NCBI GenBank assembly: GCA_902766595.1
Contig: CACXEJ010000120.1
Location: 1 to 33,884, forward strand
DNA length: 33,884 bases
Source of the DNA: Ruminococcus flavefaciens
GTDB lineage: Bacteria; Bacillota; Clostridia; Oscillospirales; Ruminococcaceae
Direction of reading: 5' to 3'
Shown: piece by piece, positions 8,671 to 17,401 of the stretch
Layout: each line of letters opens with the position of its first letter
Position numbering within the stretch: position 1 is the first letter of the stretch
The notes under the pieces: model-generated
Told to the model about the DNA's origin: nothing
Database searches by the model: none
Seen by the model: the letters and a program-made list of their open reading frames with translations, nothing else
Position numbers and translations under genes: made by a program

Positions 8671-9615
8671 ATGAAAGCTATGATAATCGGCGGCGCAGGA
8701 TTTGTCGGCGGCTACCTCATACGCGAGCTTAAAAACAACGGCTGGGAGGTCTGTGCGACCTGCCTTCCGAATGAGAATATCACTGAGGACTGCGACAAGA
8801 GAGTTCTCGATATACTGTCAAAGGACGACATAAAGCCGCTTCTTGACGACGTAAAGCCGGACGTAGTCTATCATCTGGCAGCCCTCAGCTCGGTGTCGGT
8901 ATCGTGGAAAAAGCCTCAGCTCACCGCTGAGATAAACGTTGTCGGCACTATAAACGTCCTTGAGGCTGTCCGTGAGACCGGACGCAGCGACATAAGGACG
9001 ATACTCATAGGCTCCGGCGAGGAATACGGCTTCATACGCGAGGGAGCCTGTCCTCTCACCGAGGAGGAGCCCCTCAGACCGGGCAACATCTATGCGGCTA
9101 CAAAGGCGTGTCAGGGGATGCTCGGCGAGATATACGCAAGAGCCTACAAAATGGATATAGTTATGGTAAGAGCCTTCAACCACTCCGGTCCGGAGCAGCT
9201 CCCGATATTCGTCATCTCCGACTTCTGCAAGCAGATAGCCGAGATAGAGCGCGGTGAGCGCGAGCCCGAGATGAAGGTCGGAAACCTCTCCGCGATGAGA
9301 GATTTCACCGATGTCAGGGACGTTGTAAGAGCCTACCGTCTGCTCGGAACAAAGGGTAAGAGCGGAGCTGTCTACAATATCGGCAGAGGAAAGGCAGTCG
9401 AGGTGCAGTACATTCTCGACACCGCACTGAGCTTTTCGGATATGGACATAAAGGTAAGCCGCGATCCGGCAAGAATGAGAGCTTCGGATATTCCGATCAT
9501 TGAGCCGGACGTTTCACGCATAGCGGCAGATACCGGCTGGAAGGCTGAGATCTCTATGGAACAGACTATCAGGGACTCGCTTGATTACTGGCGCAGTCAC
9601 CCGGAGGTAAAGTGA
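8671..9615 (+). CDS. rmd: GDP-6-deoxy-D-mannose reductase (GDP-D-rhamnose synthase)
   Basis: 314 residues, extended SDR family. It reduces the C4 keto group of GDP-4-keto-6-deoxy-D-mannose to give GDP-D-rhamnose, using the Gmd product. Seen: Rossmann GGAGFVG (Gly7, Gly10, Gly13), catalytic Tyr141/Lys145 in YAATK, and features shared with the RMD branch: RAFNHSGPEQ, VGNLSAMRDFTDVRDVVRAY, GAVYNIGRGKAVEV, DPARMR and DTGWKAEIS near the C-terminus. These fit RMD better than GDP-fucose synthase, which needs an epimerase Cys/His pair. Start ATG with AAGGGGG upstream, 11 bases after the GT4 stop. The Gmd call upstream supports the assignment. Confidence 0.85.
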   Translation: MKAMIIGGAGFVGGYLIRELKNNGWEVCATCLPNENITEDCDKRVLDILSKDDIKPLLDDVKPDVVYHLAALSSVSVSWKKPQLTAEINVVGTINVLEAVRETGRSDIRTILIGSGEEYGFIREGACPLTEEEPLRPGNIYAATKACQGMLGEIYARAYKMDIVMVRAFNHSGPEQLPIFVISDFCKQIAEIERGEREPEMKVGNLSAMRDFTDVRDVVRAYRLLGTKGKSGAVYNIGRGKAVEVQYILDTALSFSDMDIKVSRDPARMRASDIPIIEPDVSRIAADTGWKAEISMEQTIRDSLDYWRSHPEVK

Positions 9616-9616
9616 T

Positions 9617-10507
9617 ATGAGAAGACTTGCTGCATTTATCACAGGCGCTGTTATGCTTATCGGAGCGGCTTCGTGCAGTCTCACCTCAAATTCATCTGTG
9701 AAAAAGGCTTCGGAAAGCGATGTCAAGAAGCTCATCGGTGAATGGGAGATGGAGGGCGAAGACGAGGGCGGAATAATCGCTATTGAGAGCGAGTCATCAG
9801 CGTGGTTCGGCGCTGTTACCGACTATTCAAGCAGTCTGCATTTTAATTCCGACGGCAGTTTGTACTGGAACGGAGAGACCTATCCCAAGGACAATTACAC
9901 CTTCAGCGACGGTTATTTCAGTCTCAGCACTCCCGACGGCAACGATATGAGTATGAAAAAGACAGACGGCGACAATAACAGCGTTTACGGTGAGTATGAG
10001 CTGAAAGGCGGCTATCTTTACAATATTCTCTCCAAGGCATACAAGGCGAGATTAAAGACAAAAGGCGAGAACAGCACTCCCACGGATATGCACCTCGGGC
10101 TCGAGTTCAATGACAGCGAGAGCGAGCTCAAGGTCAAGTTCCCGGCAAACATTGAGATATACAGCGACACATTGTTCCTTGAGATGGAGCTCGGCTCCGA
10201 TATGGAGAGTAATATGAACATAGGCAGCTGTGAATATAAGGTAGTCGGAGACACGCTCTATATAACCAAGAGCGACGATAAGAAGTACACCCTACACCGC
10301 AGAGTGAAGATGGGTGAAGATGCTCTTCAAAGAATGGAAACACAGTCTATTGATCCGGAAGACCTTGAAGGTGTTGATATTGGAGAATATATGGAAAGTG
10401 AACGCAAGAGGCTCGAAGCTGAGTTGGATGCTGAGAGGGCGAAAAGAGAAGCTACTATGGATCCTGAGATAAAGAAAGCTCTCGAGGAACGTTCACATAA
10501 CGGTTAA
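9617..10507 (+). CDS. Lipoprotein of unknown function
   Basis: 296 residues. The N-terminus is a type II signal peptide with lipobox IGAASC, lipidation at Cys20, so it should be anchored to the outer face of the membrane. The mature part has a GEWEMEGE motif followed by alternating short beta-like stretches (SSLHFNSDGSLYWNGETY, DGYFSLST, DTLYITKSDDKKYTLHR), similar in style to lipocalin-like or META-like single-domain lipoproteins, but I cannot name a family. The last ~50 residues (GEYMESERKRLEAELDAERAKREA) form a charged helix, probably a coiled coil. The ATG starts 2 bases after the rmd stop and its GGAGG lies inside rmd. Context suggests surface-polysaccharide work; function unknown. Confidence 0.8.
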   Translation: MRRLAAFITGAVMLIGAASCSLTSNSSVKKASESDVKKLIGEWEMEGEDEGGIIAIESESSAWFGAVTDYSSSLHFNSDGSLYWNGETYPKDNYTFSDGYFSLSTPDGNDMSMKKTDGDNNSVYGEYELKGGYLYNILSKAYKARLKTKGENSTPTDMHLGLEFNDSESELKVKFPANIEIYSDTLFLEMELGSDMESNMNIGSCEYKVVGDTLYITKSDDKKYTLHRRVKMGEDALQRMETQSIDPEDLEGVDIGEYMESERKRLEAELDAERAKREATMDPEIKKALEERSHNG

Positions 10508-10528
10508 GCAGAACAGGAGATGATAGAA

Positions 10529-10864
10529 ATGTCAGATCTTAAACTCACAAGGGACAGAATGACTGCCTTTGACGGTCACGAAAAGGTGAGCGCGCTCAAG
10601 GCTCCGGCAAAGCTGACCGAGTTCGGTCAGAAGCAGAACGAGGCAAACGAGCTTCTTGCCGCCAATATAAACGAGCTTATCAAGCGTGTGTGCGCGCTTG
10701 AGGACAAGCAGCTCCAGCAGACTGAAGCGATGCGGCGTATAGCTGAGGAGCTCGCCGCATACAAGAAGGAGCTCGACCGCATAAGGCTCTCGGAAAAGCT
10801 CAATTCAGGCACCATTGAACGTCTCAGCAATGCCCTTCGTATTGCTGAAGAAGGCGCGGAATGA
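10529..10864 (+). CDS. Small coiled-coil protein, unknown function
   Basis: About 111 residues, no signal peptide or membrane segment. Residues ~40-105 form a continuous heptad-like helix (ELIKRVCALEDKQLQQTEAM, then RRIAEELAAYKKELDRIRLS). I do not recognise the family. I place the start at the ATG at 10529, which is 9 bases from AGGAG (10515-10519); an in-frame ATG at 10520 directly abuts that site and is too close. It is the last gene before the ATP synthase promoter, and there is no clear terminator after it. Confidence 0.7.
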   Translation: MSDLKLTRDRMTAFDGHEKVSALKAPAKLTEFGQKQNEANELLAANINELIKRVCALEDKQLQQTEAMRRIAEELAAYKKELDRIRLSEKLNSGTIERLSNALRIAEEGAE

Positions 10865-10913
10865 GAGAATAGCATCATATCAAGAAATATATCGTTAAAA
10901 TGTGCGCAAACTC

Positions 10914-10942
10914 TTGACTTCGACTAAGAATTGTTATATGAT
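10914..10942 (+). promoter_or_regulatory. Promoter of the ATP synthase operon
   Basis: TTGACT (10914-10919), 17-bp spacer, TATGAT (10937-10942). Predicted transcription start about 10949. This rules out an ATG at 10946 as the atpB start. Confidence 0.8.
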
Positions 10943-10953
10943 TAAATGGTAGT

Positions 10954-10969
10954 CAGTCCGCGCGGACTG
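10954..10969. promoter_or_regulatory. Perfect 16-bp palindrome at the 5' end of the ATP synthase transcript
   Basis: CAGTCCGCGCGGACTG is fully self-complementary and begins ~12 bases after the -10 box. As DNA it could be an operator. As RNA, a stem this early would protect the 5' end, though a perfect palindrome must open a few central pairs for its loop. It lies before the atpB ribosome-binding site and does not cover it. Confidence 0.55.
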
Positions 10970-10990
10970 GCAGGAAAGAAGGTGGAAAAT

Positions 10991-11680
10991 ATGGGCGACC
11001 TTGCGGAAAGGCTGATGGAAGAGCTCGAGTGCCGCACGCCTTTTACTATACCGATATTCGGAGGGATACCCGTTCCGGAATCCTGTGTTATGACGTGGAT
11101 AATAATGGCAGCGCTGGTCATCGGCTCTATTATATTCACAAAGACGATGAAGCTCGTACCGACCGGTGCGCAGTGCATCATCGAGGGCTTTATCCTCTGG
11201 ATGGACAAGTTCTTCCTCGAGATACTCGGTGAGAAGGGCAGAAAGTACCTTCCGGTGCTTGAAACCCTGCTGCTGTATATAGGCATATCCAACACGATAG
11301 GTCTTATCGGTCTGAGACCGCCGACCAAGGATCTCGGCGTAACAGCTACACTGGCGATATTCGCAATACTGCTGATACAGTTCAGCGGCATCAGGGAAAG
11401 AGGCGTAAAGGGCTGGCTCAAGAGCTTTACCCAGCCAATGGTGATAATGCTCCCGATAAATATTCTCGAGCTCGTTATCAAGCCCCTCTCGCTGTGTATG
11501 CGACTCTTCGGAAACGTACTTGGCGCATTCGTTATTATGGAGCTTCTCAAGCTCATCGTACCTGTGGGACTTCCGCTGGTATTCAGTTTTTACTTCGACG
11601 TGTTCGACGGCTGTATACAGGCATATGTATTCGTATTCCTGACATCGCTGTTTATGTCGGAGGCAATGGAAGAAGAATAA
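10991..11680 (+). CDS. atpB: ATP synthase F0 subunit a
   Basis: About 230 residues, a five- to six-helix membrane protein that forms the ion half-channels against the c-ring. The key arginine is present in helix 5 (LSLCMRLFGNVLGA), along with NTIGLIGLRPPTKDLGVT before helix 4 and a C-terminal FDGCIQAYVFVFLTSLFMSEA. I set the start at ATG 10991, with AAGGTGG 5-6 bases before it; the longer in-frame ATG at 10946 would lie upstream of the predicted transcription start. First gene of the operon. No atpI (subunit I) is upstream, unlike many Firmicutes operons. Confidence 0.95.
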   Translation: MGDLAERLMEELECRTPFTIPIFGGIPVPESCVMTWIIMAALVIGSIIFTKTMKLVPTGAQCIIEGFILWMDKFFLEILGEKGRKYLPVLETLLLYIGISNTIGLIGLRPPTKDLGVTATLAIFAILLIQFSGIRERGVKGWLKSFTQPMVIMLPINILELVIKPLSLCMRLFGNVLGAFVIMELLKLIVPVGLPLVFSFYFDVFDGCIQAYVFVFLTSLFMSEAMEEE

Positions 11681-11699
11681 CAACTATTACATAATGCGG

Positions 11700-11715
11700 C
11701 GGCAAGGAGCTGCCG
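11700..11715 (+). promoter_or_regulatory. Hairpin between atpB and atpE
   Basis: CGGCA (11700-11704) pairs with TGCCG (11711-11715) around a 6-base loop, in the 56-base gap. A second hairpin follows atpE. Intercistronic stems around the c-subunit gene are a plausible device for raising its mRNA stability or translation; here this is inference. Confidence 0.45.
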
Positions 11716-11736
11716 GAATTTCAGGAGGTAAATATT

Positions 11737-11958
11737 ATGGGAATGATCGCATTAGGCGCAGGTATCGCCGTACTTACAGGCGCAGGCGCAGGAATTGGTA
11801 TCGGTATCGCAACATCAAAGGCTGCTGAGGCTATCGCTCGTCAGCCCGAGGCTAAGGGCGACATCAACAAGGCACTCCTTCTCGGATGTGCGCTCGCAGA
11901 GGCGACCGCTATTTACGGCTTCGTTATCGCTCTCCTTATCATACTGCTCCTCAAGTAA
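11737..11958 (+). CDS. atpE: ATP synthase F0 subunit c
   Basis: 73 residues, two membrane helices joined by the polar loop ARQPEAKGD (Arg35-Gln36-Pro37). The ion-binding carboxylate is Glu55 in helix 2 ([16 protein letters not shown]). Aligned to sodium-binding c subunits such as Ilyobacter, the helix 1 Gln is Ile22 and the Ser after the Glu is Ala56, while Thr57 and Tyr60 are kept. The loss of two sodium ligands favours protons, but this is not proof. It has the strong ribosome-binding site AGGAGG, and hairpins on both sides, which fits the need for many copies per complex. Confidence 0.95.
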   Translation: MGMIALGAGIAVLTGAGAGIGIGIATSKAAEAIARQPEAKGDINKALLLGCALAEATAIYGFVIALLIILLLK

Positions 11959-11965
11959 TGGAAGC

Positions 11966-11980
11966 TGCCGCATAGCGGCA
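11966..11980 (+). promoter_or_regulatory. Hairpin after atpE
   Basis: TGCCGC (11966-11971) pairs with GCGGCA (11975-11980) with a 3-base loop, 8 bases after the atpE stop. No T run follows, so it is not a normal terminator; possible 3' protection of the atpE message. Confidence 0.5.
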
Positions 11981-12008
11981 TACATAACACTATCAGAATA
12001 CCGATGCA

Positions 12009-12028
12009 GGAACGCCGCCGGCGTTCCG
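12009..12028. repeat. Solo hairpin repeat between atpE and atpF
   Basis: GGAACGCCG (12009-12017) is mirrored by CGGCGTTCC (12019-12027), followed by GC. The arms match those of two units in the 20.4-20.8 kb hairpin array (20483-20509 and 20652-20680), but the GTAGG head is missing (here ATGCAGG). It seems to be a degenerate solo copy placed just before the atpF ribosome-binding site. Confidence 0.6.
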
Positions 12029-12051
12029 CGCTTCAAGGAGGAAAAAGCGTA

Positions 12052-12543
12052 ATGCTGGATATAAACATCTGGAATTTCATATGGGCTGCGATAAACCTTG
12101 TTCTGCTGCTCATACTGATGAGAATATTCCTCTTCAAGCCTGTCAGGAAGATGATGGACGAGCGTACCAAAATGGTACAGGACGACCTCGACAAGGCTAA
12201 AAAGACCAGAGAAGAGGCTGAGGCTCTGAAGCAGCAGTATCAGGAAGACCTCAGCGGTGCTAAGGAAGAGGTCCAGAAGATACTCGACAAGGCTCACGAG
12301 GACGCAGAGACCGAGAGAGCTGCTATGATAAGAAAGTCTCAGGAGGAAGCAGATCAGATAGTTGCCGATGCAGGCAAGTCCATTGAGGACGAGCGCAGAA
12401 GAGTCATCGCACAGGCTCAGACTCAGATCGCAGACCTCGCTATCGAAGCTGCCTCTAAAATTATCGGAGAAAACGTTGACGATGAAAAGAACCGCCGTCT
12501 CGTGGATAAGTTCCTCTCCGAAGAGGAGGGCGGCAAAAAGTGA
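12052..12543 (+). CDS. atpF: ATP synthase F0 subunit b
   Basis: 163 residues. One N-terminal membrane helix (about residues 6-27, [20 protein letters not shown]) and then a long charged helix to the C-terminus, the right-handed coiled-coil stator that ties delta to subunit a. It has the typical [22 protein letters not shown] stretch after the membrane helix and [13 protein letters not shown] near the end. Start set at ATG 12052, 10 bases after AAGGAGG; an in-frame ATG at 12004 would place Arg-rich residues encoded by the hairpin repeat before the membrane helix and lacks a ribosome-binding site. The stop overlaps the GTG of the next gene (GTGA). Confidence 0.94.
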   Translation: MLDINIWNFIWAAINLVLLLILMRIFLFKPVRKMMDERTKMVQDDLDKAKKTREEAEALKQQYQEDLSGAKEEVQKILDKAHEDAETERAAMIRKSQEEADQIVADAGKSIEDERRRVIAQAQTQIADLAIEAASKIIGENVDDEKNRRLVDKFLSEEEGGKK

Positions 12544-14567
12544 ATGAAAAGGAAAAAGAGCTCATAAACGACCTCTGCCGCCTTGAAGTCAGCAAGACAG
12601 ACGTTGAGGATACAAGGCGCATACTCGCTTCGTGCGGCGATCTCGCCGAAACTCTCGGCAATCCCCTCGTAACGAATGACGAGAAGCGCATCGTCATCGA
12701 AAGGCTCTTCCCCGAAAATATGAGGAAATTCGTCCTCGCCACAGCCCGCAGCGGTATGATCGGTCAGATCGACGAGATACTCGACCAGTACATAGATATA
12801 CTCATCGAAAAGGAAGGCAGTATAAGAGCGGTAGTCCGCTATGTTACGCCTCTTACTGAGTCGCAGCAGGCTGATCTGCGCAAGTTTATCACGGAGAAGT
12901 TCAACAAGGACGACGTCTCCATTGAATACCGCAGGGATCCCGACATCATAGGCGGATTTATCCTCAATGCAGGCGATGTGGAGTACGACAGGAGCTACCG
13001 CACAGGTCTCCGCGCAATGAAGGAGACTCTCCATTCAAAGGCAGCCCGTCTCTCTGAGGGCGCAAAGGCTGAAAAGAGCACGTCCGGCGACGTTATATCC
13101 GTTCTCAGGAGCGAGATCAGGGATTTTGACGTAAAATCCGGAGCCTCCGAAACAGGCTTCATAACCGCTCTTGGCGACGGTATCGCAAGAGTACGCGGTA
13201 TGAATTCCGTTATGTACGGCGAGCTCGTTGAATTTGAAACAGGTATCAGAGGTATCGTCCAGAACCTTGAGGAACGTTCTGTCGGAGTCGTTCTCCTCGG
13301 CGACGACTACGGTCTCACAGAGGGATCGTCCGTTTCGCGTACAGGAAAACGTGCCGGCGTTGGTGTGAGCGACGCTCTGCTCGGCAGAGTAGTTGACGCT
13401 CTCGGCGCTCCTATCGACGGTATGGGCACTATCGCTGCCGAGGACTACTTCCCCATAGAGCGCGAAGCTCCGGGCGTTATAGAGCGTAAACCGGTAAATG
13501 TCCCGCTCCAGACGGGTATCCTCGCTATCGACTCGATGTTCCCTATCGGAAGAGGTCAGCGTGAGCTCATCATCGGCGACAGACAGACCGGTAAGACCTC
13601 TATCGCACTCGATACTATCATAAATCAGAAGGACAAGGACGTTATATGTATCTACGTTGCTATCGGTCAGAAGTCCTCTACCGTTGCACAGGTAGTTAAT
13701 ACCCTCAGAAAGTACGGTGCTATGGACTATTCCGTAGTTGTCTGCGCTTCTGCGAGCGATCCTGCGCCCTTCCAGTATATCGCACCATATTCCGGTACAG
13801 CTATGGCTGAATACTTTATGTCAAAGGGCAGGGACGTCCTCATAGTATACGACGATCTCTCAAAGCACGCCGTTGCATACCGTGCAATGTCGCTGCTGCT
13901 CCACCGTCCGCCCGGACGTGAGGCATACCCCGGAGACGTTTTCTATCTGCATTCGCGTCTGCTCGAGCGTTCGAGCCGTCTCGATGACGAACACGGCGGC
14001 GGTTCACTGACCGCTCTCCCGATAATAGAGACTCTTGCCGGAGATATTTCGGCTTATATCCCTACAAACGTCATCTCTATCACAGACGGTCAGATATTCC
14101 TCGAGAGCGAGCTTTTCAATTCAGGTCTCAGACCTGCAGTTAACTACGGTCTGTCGGTATCGCGTGTCGGCGGTGCTGCTCAGACAAAGGCAATGAAAAA
14201 GGCTGCCGGAAACCTCCGTATCGACCTTGCACAGTTCAAGGAAATGGAGATATTCACGCAGTTCTCCTCCGAGCTCGACCAGTCCACGACTGAGCTCCTC
14301 GAGCACGGTCATATGCTCACAGAGCTGCTCAAGCAGCCGCTCTACAATCCGCTCCCGCACTACGAGCAGGTCATTCTCCTCTATGCCGCTCAGCACGACC
14401 TTTTCCGCGGCATACCAATAAACGAGCTGAGAGATTACCGCGCCGACCTTATGAACTATATCCGTACATACGGTCAGGACATCATCGAGGAGATCGAGTC
14501 GAACAAGGTCCTCACGGACGACCTCGCAGACCGCATCGAGCGCATAGTTACGGCATTTGAGGAATAG
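12540..14567 (+). CDS. atpH-atpA: ATP synthase F1 delta-alpha fusion protein
   Basis: 675 residues in one uninterrupted frame. Residues 1 to ~165 are subunit delta (OSCP): an N-terminal helical bundle and the C-terminal [19 protein letters not shown], then [20 protein letters not shown]. Residues ~178-675 are a full-length alpha subunit: [34 protein letters not shown], Walker [10 protein letters not shown] with Lys352, [17 protein letters not shown], and [11 protein letters not shown] with the arginine finger Arg542. The junction is a short Ala/Lys/Ser-rich linker ([17 protein letters not shown]). No ATG, GTG or TTG lies in frame between Met160 and the alpha core, so separate alpha synthesis is not evident. 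The normal operon order has delta and alpha as adjacent genes. GTG start overlaps the atpF stop. A sequencing error creating the fusion would need loss of both a stop and a start. Confidence 0.9.
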   Translation: MNEKEKELINDLCRLEVSKTDVEDTRRILASCGDLAETLGNPLVTNDEKRIVIERLFPENMRKFVLATARSGMIGQIDEILDQYIDILIEKEGSIRAVVRYVTPLTESQQADLRKFITEKFNKDDVSIEYRRDPDIIGGFILNAGDVEYDRSYRTGLRAMKETLHSKAARLSEGAKAEKSTSGDVISVLRSEIRDFDVKSGASETGFITALGDGIARVRGMNSVMYGELVEFETGIRGIVQNLEERSVGVVLLGDDYGLTEGSSVSRTGKRAGVGVSDALLGRVVDALGAPIDGMGTIAAEDYFPIEREAPGVIERKPVNVPLQTGILAIDSMFPIGRGQRELIIGDRQTGKTSIALDTIINQKDKDVICIYVAIGQKSSTVAQVVNTLRKYGAMDYSVVVCASASDPAPFQYIAPYSGTAMAEYFMSKGRDVLIVYDDLSKHAVAYRAMSLLLHRPPGREAYPGDVFYLHSRLLERSSRLDDEHGGGSLTALPIIETLAGDISAYIPTNVISITDGQIFLESELFNSGLRPAVNYGLSVSRVGGAAQTKAMKKAAGNLRIDLAQFKEMEIFTQFSSELDQSTTELLEHGHMLTELLKQPLYNPLPHYEQVILLYAAQHDLFRGIPINELRDYRADLMNYIRTYGQDIIEEIESNKVLTDDLADRIERIVTAFEE

Positions 14568-14580
14568 GCGGTGAAACGCT

Positions 14581-15489
14581 ATGGCTAATATCAGAGAGAT
14601 ACGCGAGCGTATTTCCAGTATAAAACAGATACTCAAGATAACCAACGCGATGTACCTTATGTCGTCGTCAAAGCTCAAGAAGGCGAGGAAGTCCCTCGAG
14701 GACACCGAGCCGTACTTCTACAAGCTCCAGACTACTATCGAGAGTATCCTCGAACATACTCCCCATACCCGTCAGCTCTACTTCGACAGACGTGAGGGTA
14801 TACCGGAGGATAAGAGAAAACGCGGATATATCGTCATTACAGCCGATAAAGGTCTCTGCGGAAGCTATAACCACAATGTTCTGAGGTTCACCGAGAACGA
14901 GCTCAGCTCGCTCCCCGACCTCGACAACGTCCAGCTCTTCGTAATGGGACAGGTCGGCAGAATGTACTTCCAGAACCGTCAGCGTTCCGCGAAAAAGGCT
15001 TCCGTGGACAGCGAATTCCTCTACACCACCCAGAACCCGACGCTCTACCGTGCTATGGAGATAGCGCAGCTCGTCCTCGACAAGTTCGAGAACAAGGAGC
15101 TCGATGAGGTGAGCCTGATATATACGGATATGATAAATTCCGCGAAATTCGAGGTAAAGAAGGTACAGCTGCTGCCGTTCGTCCGCAAACACGTCGGACT
15201 CGCGGCTGACGGTACGCTGAAAAAGCTGCCGAAGGCTTCGTTCCTGCCCTCGCCGGAGGTCGTAATGGCAAACCTCATACCCAACTACGCCAAGGGACTT
15301 ATCTACGGCGCTATGGTGGAGGCTTTCTGCTCTGAACAGCAGGCTCGTATGACCGCTATGGACGCTGCGACGACAAGTGCAAAGGATATGATAAAGGATC
15401 TTTCGCTGATGTACAACCGTGCCCGTCAGGCTGCTATAACACAGGAGATAACTGAGGTGTGCGGCGGTGCGGCAAGCCTCGGAGAGTGA
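14581..15489 (+). CDS. atpG: ATP synthase F1 subunit gamma
   Basis: 302 residues, the central rotor shaft inside the alpha3beta3 ring. The N-terminal helix begins ANIREIRERISSIKQILKITNAM, with the conserved I-K-x-T-x-A-M pattern; the middle Rossmann-like region has VITADKGLCGSYNHNVL; the C-terminal helix reads ARMTAMDAATTSAKDMI and ends RARQAAITQEITEVCGGAASL. Length is slightly above the usual 285-295 because of small insertions (for example RREGIPEDKRKRG near residue 70). Start ATG follows GGCGGTG closely, 13 bases after the fusion gene. It is not followed directly by atpD as normal: a foreign-looking gene intervenes. Confidence 0.95.
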   Translation: MANIREIRERISSIKQILKITNAMYLMSSSKLKKARKSLEDTEPYFYKLQTTIESILEHTPHTRQLYFDRREGIPEDKRKRGYIVITADKGLCGSYNHNVLRFTENELSSLPDLDNVQLFVMGQVGRMYFQNRQRSAKKASVDSEFLYTTQNPTLYRAMEIAQLVLDKFENKELDEVSLIYTDMINSAKFEVKKVQLLPFVRKHVGLAADGTLKKLPKASFLPSPEVVMANLIPNYAKGLIYGAMVEAFCSEQQARMTAMDAATTSAKDMIKDLSLMYNRARQAAITQEITEVCGGAASLGE

Positions 15490-15515
15490 CCGCCGATCAA
15501 AGAGCGGCGATAAGA

Positions 15516-15537
15516 GTTGAGAAGTCAGATCTCAGAT
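15516..15537 (+). repeat. Left flanking inverted repeat of the inserted four-helix-bundle gene
   Basis: GTTGAGAAGTCAGATCTCAG plus AT. Its reverse complement resembles 15953-15978, beginning ATCTGAG and ending TTCAAC versus CTCAAC. The repeats bracket the gene at 15560-15958 and could form the base of a long RNA stem. Confidence 0.6.
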
Positions 15538-15559
15538 TTTAGTTTGCAGAGGCAGAGTT

Positions 15560-15958
15560 ATGGCTGACAGTGACAAAAATAATATTTATCAGAACCTCAT
15601 AGTCTGGCAGAAGGCTATGGATCTGGTCGAAGAGATGTACAGACTTATAAGAACGCTTCCTAAAGAAGAAATGTTTGCTCTTGCAAATCAGATGCGCAGA
15701 GCTTCTGTTTCGGTGCCTTCTAACATTGCGGAAGGTGCGGGAAGAAAAACAGCTCCGGATTTTATACATTTTCTTGTAGTTGCAAGAGGTTCTGTCTATG
15801 AGATCGAAACTCAGCTCCGAATATGTATCCGATTAGGGTATTTCAAGGAAAATCAGGCAAAAATGGCTTTTGGGCTTTGTAAAGAGATCGGAAAAATGCT
15901 CAGTGCATTGGTGAGCAATCTTGAAAGTAAGTGTGATAAACTGAGCTCTGACATCTGA
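15560..15958 (+). CDS. Four-helix-bundle protein of the 23S rRNA intervening-sequence family
   Basis: 132 residues, all-helical. Family marks: YQNLIVWQKAMDLVEEMYRL at the N-terminus, ANQMRRASVSVPSNIAEGAG in the middle, FLVVARGSVYEIETQLRI in the third helix. Members are encoded inside intervening sequences of 23S rRNA genes and at many other loci; the related Avd protein works with diversity-generating retroelements. A biochemical role for the stand-alone genes is not established. Here it sits between atpG and atpD, visibly more A+T-rich than its neighbours and flanked by imperfect inverted repeats, the right one containing its stop codon. The Shine-Dalgarno is weak (GAGG, ~9 bases). It is most likely a mobile passenger in the operon. 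No reverse transcriptase or variable repeat is seen nearby. Confidence 0.85.
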   Translation: MADSDKNNIYQNLIVWQKAMDLVEEMYRLIRTLPKEEMFALANQMRRASVSVPSNIAEGAGRKTAPDFIHFLVVARGSVYEIETQLRICIRLGYFKENQAKMAFGLCKEIGKMLSALVSNLESKCDKLSSDI

Positions 15959-15978
15959 GCTCTGATCTCTGCTTCAAC
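15953..15978 (+). repeat. Right flanking inverted repeat of the inserted gene
   Basis: The region from 15941 holds two tandem CTGAGCTCTGA motifs, then TCTCTGCTTCAAC. It is an imperfect inverted match of 15516-15537 and ends two bases before the atpD ribosome-binding region (AAAGGAG). Confidence 0.6.
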
Positions 15979-15981
15979 TGA

Positions 15982-17388
<1,407 letters not shown>

Positions 17389-17401
17389 GAGGAGAAGCGG
17401 A

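Noticed and set aside
8671..9615. GDP-L-fucose synthase instead of Rmd
   Set aside because: The sequence follows RMD marks (FNHSGPEQ, DPARMR, TGWKAEI) and I do not see the Cys/His epimerase pair of GDP-fucose synthase.
10946..10990. Longer N-terminus for subunit a starting at ATG 10946
   Set aside because: It lies upstream of the predicted transcription start (~10949), and the extra residues encode the palindrome.
12004..12051. Longer N-terminus for subunit b starting at ATG 12004
   Set aside because: The added residues are Arg-rich, encoded by the hairpin repeat, and a perfect AAGGAGG precedes the later ATG at 12052.
15560..15958. Avd accessory protein of a diversity-generating retroelement
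   Set aside because: No reverse transcriptase, template repeat or variable repeat is found nearby; the sequence fits the general IVS four-helix family.
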